A model generated the notes under the pieces. The model saw only the letters and a list, made by a program, of their open reading frames with translations, made no database searches and was not told the DNA's origin. From positions 1 through 64,000 of the forward strand of contig JBFOMG010000025.1 in the NCBI GenBank assembly GCA_040830725.1: a stretch of 64,000 nt of DNA, given 5' to 3'. Below are positions 62,778-64,000 of the stretch, in pieces. The position numbers and the translations under genes were made by a program. The DNA is from JAWKWH01 sp040830725 (lineage in GTDB: Bacteria > Pseudomonadota > Alphaproteobacteria > Rhizobiales > Rhizobiaceae). The first letter of the stretch is position 1, and every line of letters begins with the position of its first letter.

Positions 62778-63257
62778 ATGGCAAACACCGTTCCAGATTT
62801 CCACATCGCGCTTTACCAGCCGGATATTCCCGGCAATACCGGATCGATCCTCAGGCTCGCCGCCTGTCTCGGCATCACCTGCGAGATCATCGAACCGGCA
62901 GGTTTCAGCCTGTCGGACCGTGCGCTCCGGCGAGCGGGCATGGACTATCTTGAATTGGCTTCGTTAAACCGACACGCCGACTGGGACGCTTTTGAAGCTC
63001 AGCGGAAAAACGGTGAGCAGCGCCTGATCCTCCTGACAACAAAGGTAGGCCACGGCTACACCGATTTTGATTTCCGGCCACGCGATATCCTCCTGTTTGG
63101 CCGCGAATCGGCAGGCGTTCCAGCGTCGGTTCACAATGCCGTGGATACACGCCTCACCATTCCGATGCCGGGAGGCGGACGCAGTCTCAATCTGGCAATG
63201 AGCGTTGCAATGGTGGCCGGTGAGGTGATGCGGCAATTATCAGTCGGCGCTCGGTAG
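62778..63257 (+). CDS. trmL: tRNA (cytidine/uridine-34-2'-O)-methyltransferase
   Basis: 159 residues, SPOUT methyltransferase: FHIALYQPDIPGNTGSILRLAA at the N-terminus, then LLFGRESAGVPASVHNAVDTRLTIPMPGGGRSLNLAMS (motifs in outline, forming the knot and SAM site). Methylates the wobble base of tRNA-Leu in E. coli. ATG 62778; weak SD. The 3' end overlaps the antisense gene 63240-63497 by 18 bp. Confidence 0.93.
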   Translation: MANTVPDFHIALYQPDIPGNTGSILRLAACLGITCEIIEPAGFSLSDRALRRAGMDYLELASLNRHADWDAFEAQRKNGEQRLILLTTKVGHGYTDFDFRPRDILLFGRESAGVPASVHNAVDTRLTIPMPGGGRSLNLAMSVAMVAGEVMRQLSVGAR

Positions 63258-63497
63258 CCGGCGCATGGTGAATTCAATGACATCGCCGGGCCGCTCGCAC
63301 CAGCTTTCCACGCTGGTCCAATAGGCCTGTTTCGGCCACGAATCGTACCACTCACGGGCTTTTTTGCGCGCTTCAAGCCGCGGCAGCACGAATGTCTCCC
63401 GCACAAAACCGTCGCGCGGTAACCTGTTTTGGGTCCTGCGTGAATCGGCCAGCCTGCCTTTCAAGCTGCTCAAATCTGGTCTTTTGGCAACAGACAC
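63240..63497 (-). CDS. Small basic protein of unknown function overlapping trmL
   Basis: 85 residues from GTG 63497 with GAGGCG 3-8 nt upstream. Basic, Trp/Arg-rich (REWYDSWPKQAYWTSVESWCERPGD in outline), no TM. Similar short proteins next to trmL or hemF are common in rhizobia; function unknown. Its stop lies inside the 3' end of trmL. Confidence 0.6.
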   Translation of the reverse strand: MSVAKRPDLSSLKGRLADSRRTQNRLPRDGFVRETFVLPRLEARKKAREWYDSWPKQAYWTSVESWCERPGDVIEFTMRRLPSAD

Positions 63498-63639
63498 GGT
63501 CGCCTCACAAACAGTATACTCGCAAGTTCAGGCCCATACTTGACCCGTTGAATATTCAGTTTAGGGATCGAATTCCGGACTGACGAGTCATTTTCGCTGC
63601 CTGATACAACGGCCGCGCCAGTTGAATTGGAGACACCCG

Positions 63640-64000
63640 ATGGGAAGCCACAACATCCCCGAGGGTCTGCCCCCCGGCATCGATGACAAGAAGACACGCG
63701 CCAGCACCTGGTTCTCCGAGCTGCGCGACACGATTTGCGCTTCGTTCGAACAACTTGAAGACGAATTGACCGGACCCTATTCCGATCGCCCGGCCGGGCG
63801 GTTTGAGCGCACACCCTGGCAGCGTGACGGCGGCAAGGGCGGCGGTGGTGTCATGTCGATGATGCACGGCCGTGTGTTCGAGAAAGTCGGCGTCCATACC
63901 TCGACGGTCTTTGGCGAGTTTGCACCTGAATTTCGCAAGCAGATCCCTGGTGCGGAGGAAGACCCAAGGTTCTGGGCATCCGGTATTTCGCTGATTGCCC
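63640..64000 (+). CDS. hemF: Coproporphyrinogen III oxidase, oxygen-dependent (5' part)
   Basis: 120 codons visible before the window ends. GGAGA precedes ATG 63640. The opening ... WFSELRDTICASFEQLED, RFERTPWQRDGGKGGGGVMSMM and VFEKVGVHTSTVFGEF match HemF, which decarboxylates two propionates of coproporphyrinogen III in heme synthesis. The gene is cut by the window edge, not truncated in the genome as far as can be seen. Confidence 0.95.
   Translation, partial: MGSHNIPEGLPPGIDDKKTRASTWFSELRDTICASFEQLEDELTGPYSDRPAGRFERTPWQRDGGKGGGGVMSMMHGRVFEKVGVHTSTVFGEFAPEFRKQIPGAEEDPRFWASGISLIA

Noticed and set aside
62547..62804. 85-codon minus-strand frame upstream of trmL
   Set aside because: It overlaps the trmL start and has only a weak repeat; not enough to call a gene, so it is reported as a repeat instead.
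1..64000. tRNA, rRNA and known riboswitch genes
   Set aside because: No T-loop-type GGTTCGAATCC pattern with matching stems and no recognised riboswitch core was seen by eye; a covariance-model search would be decisive.

Overview
The window is a GC-rich alphaproteobacterial chromosome segment, most likely from the Hyphomicrobiales (Rhizobiales). Several things point there: a complete fructose ABC operon of the frcBCAK type with its ROK regulator, an MbfA-type ferritin/VIT1 iron exporter under an apparent Irr (ICE) box, a TL5/CTC-type L25, a petABC (bc1) operon near apt, trmL and hemF, and a dnaG-rpoD pair. No tRNA, rRNA, CRISPR array, prophage or transposase gene was recognised. The genus cannot be fixed from the sequence. 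The sulfotransferases, TRAP transporter and betaine-type uptake would suit a marine relative, but that is inference.

Layout. 1-414 is a palindrome-rich non-coding repeat. 504-4484 holds an ICMT-like methyltransferase, a secreted LVIVD/PA-domain protein and a secreted HEAT-repeat protein. 4574-8143 (minus) is a three-gene cassette: an ASST-like propeller with an AYIGPGAG membrane leader, a three-TM protein resembling the Oxa1/EMC3 fold, and a PAPS-type sulfotransferase. 9461-14233 (minus) is an operon for a CuyA/D-cysteine-desulfhydrase-like PLP enzyme and a betaine-type ABC importer, with a divergent LysR gene. 15302-20360 is the fructose system. 20464-26880 carries a RAM-only protein, LysE exporter, rpoD, dnaG and a DMT permease.

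26942-33491 (minus) encodes a small secreted protein and a 1937-residue adhesin with an autotransporter-type C-terminus. 33678-37185 has a YiiX-like amidase, MbfA and an overlapping unknown 12-TM-like permease. 37548-40895 is a TRAP transporter operon interrupted between dctP and dctQ by a 268-bp MITE-like element. 40930-45060 has an HxlR-like regulator, flavodoxin, L25, Pth and YchF. 45119-50433 holds a SARP/TPR regulator, a 61-residue membrane protein with a very strong terminator, and a cluster with a GrlR-like protein, a duplicated SnoaL-like protein and a double-CDGSH/glutamate-synthase fusion. 50604-54106 has an APC permease, a YdjM-like membrane protein, two MaoC hydratases and apt. 54222-55122 is a TetR gene and a 65-residue membrane protein, each preceded by the same palindrome. 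55232-57965 is the bc1 complex. 58195-64000 has a small unknown gene, an ABC exporter pair, trmL, an overlapping small gene and the 5' part of hemF.

Recurrent design: all three solute-binding-protein genes are followed by a stem-loop before the next gene of the operon, a usual arrangement for making binding protein in excess over the membrane components. The parts most worth follow-up are the sulfation cassette with its Oxa1-like protein, the MITE that supplies the 5' region of dctQ, the two regulator/mini-membrane-protein pairs, and the CDGSH-glutamate synthase cluster.
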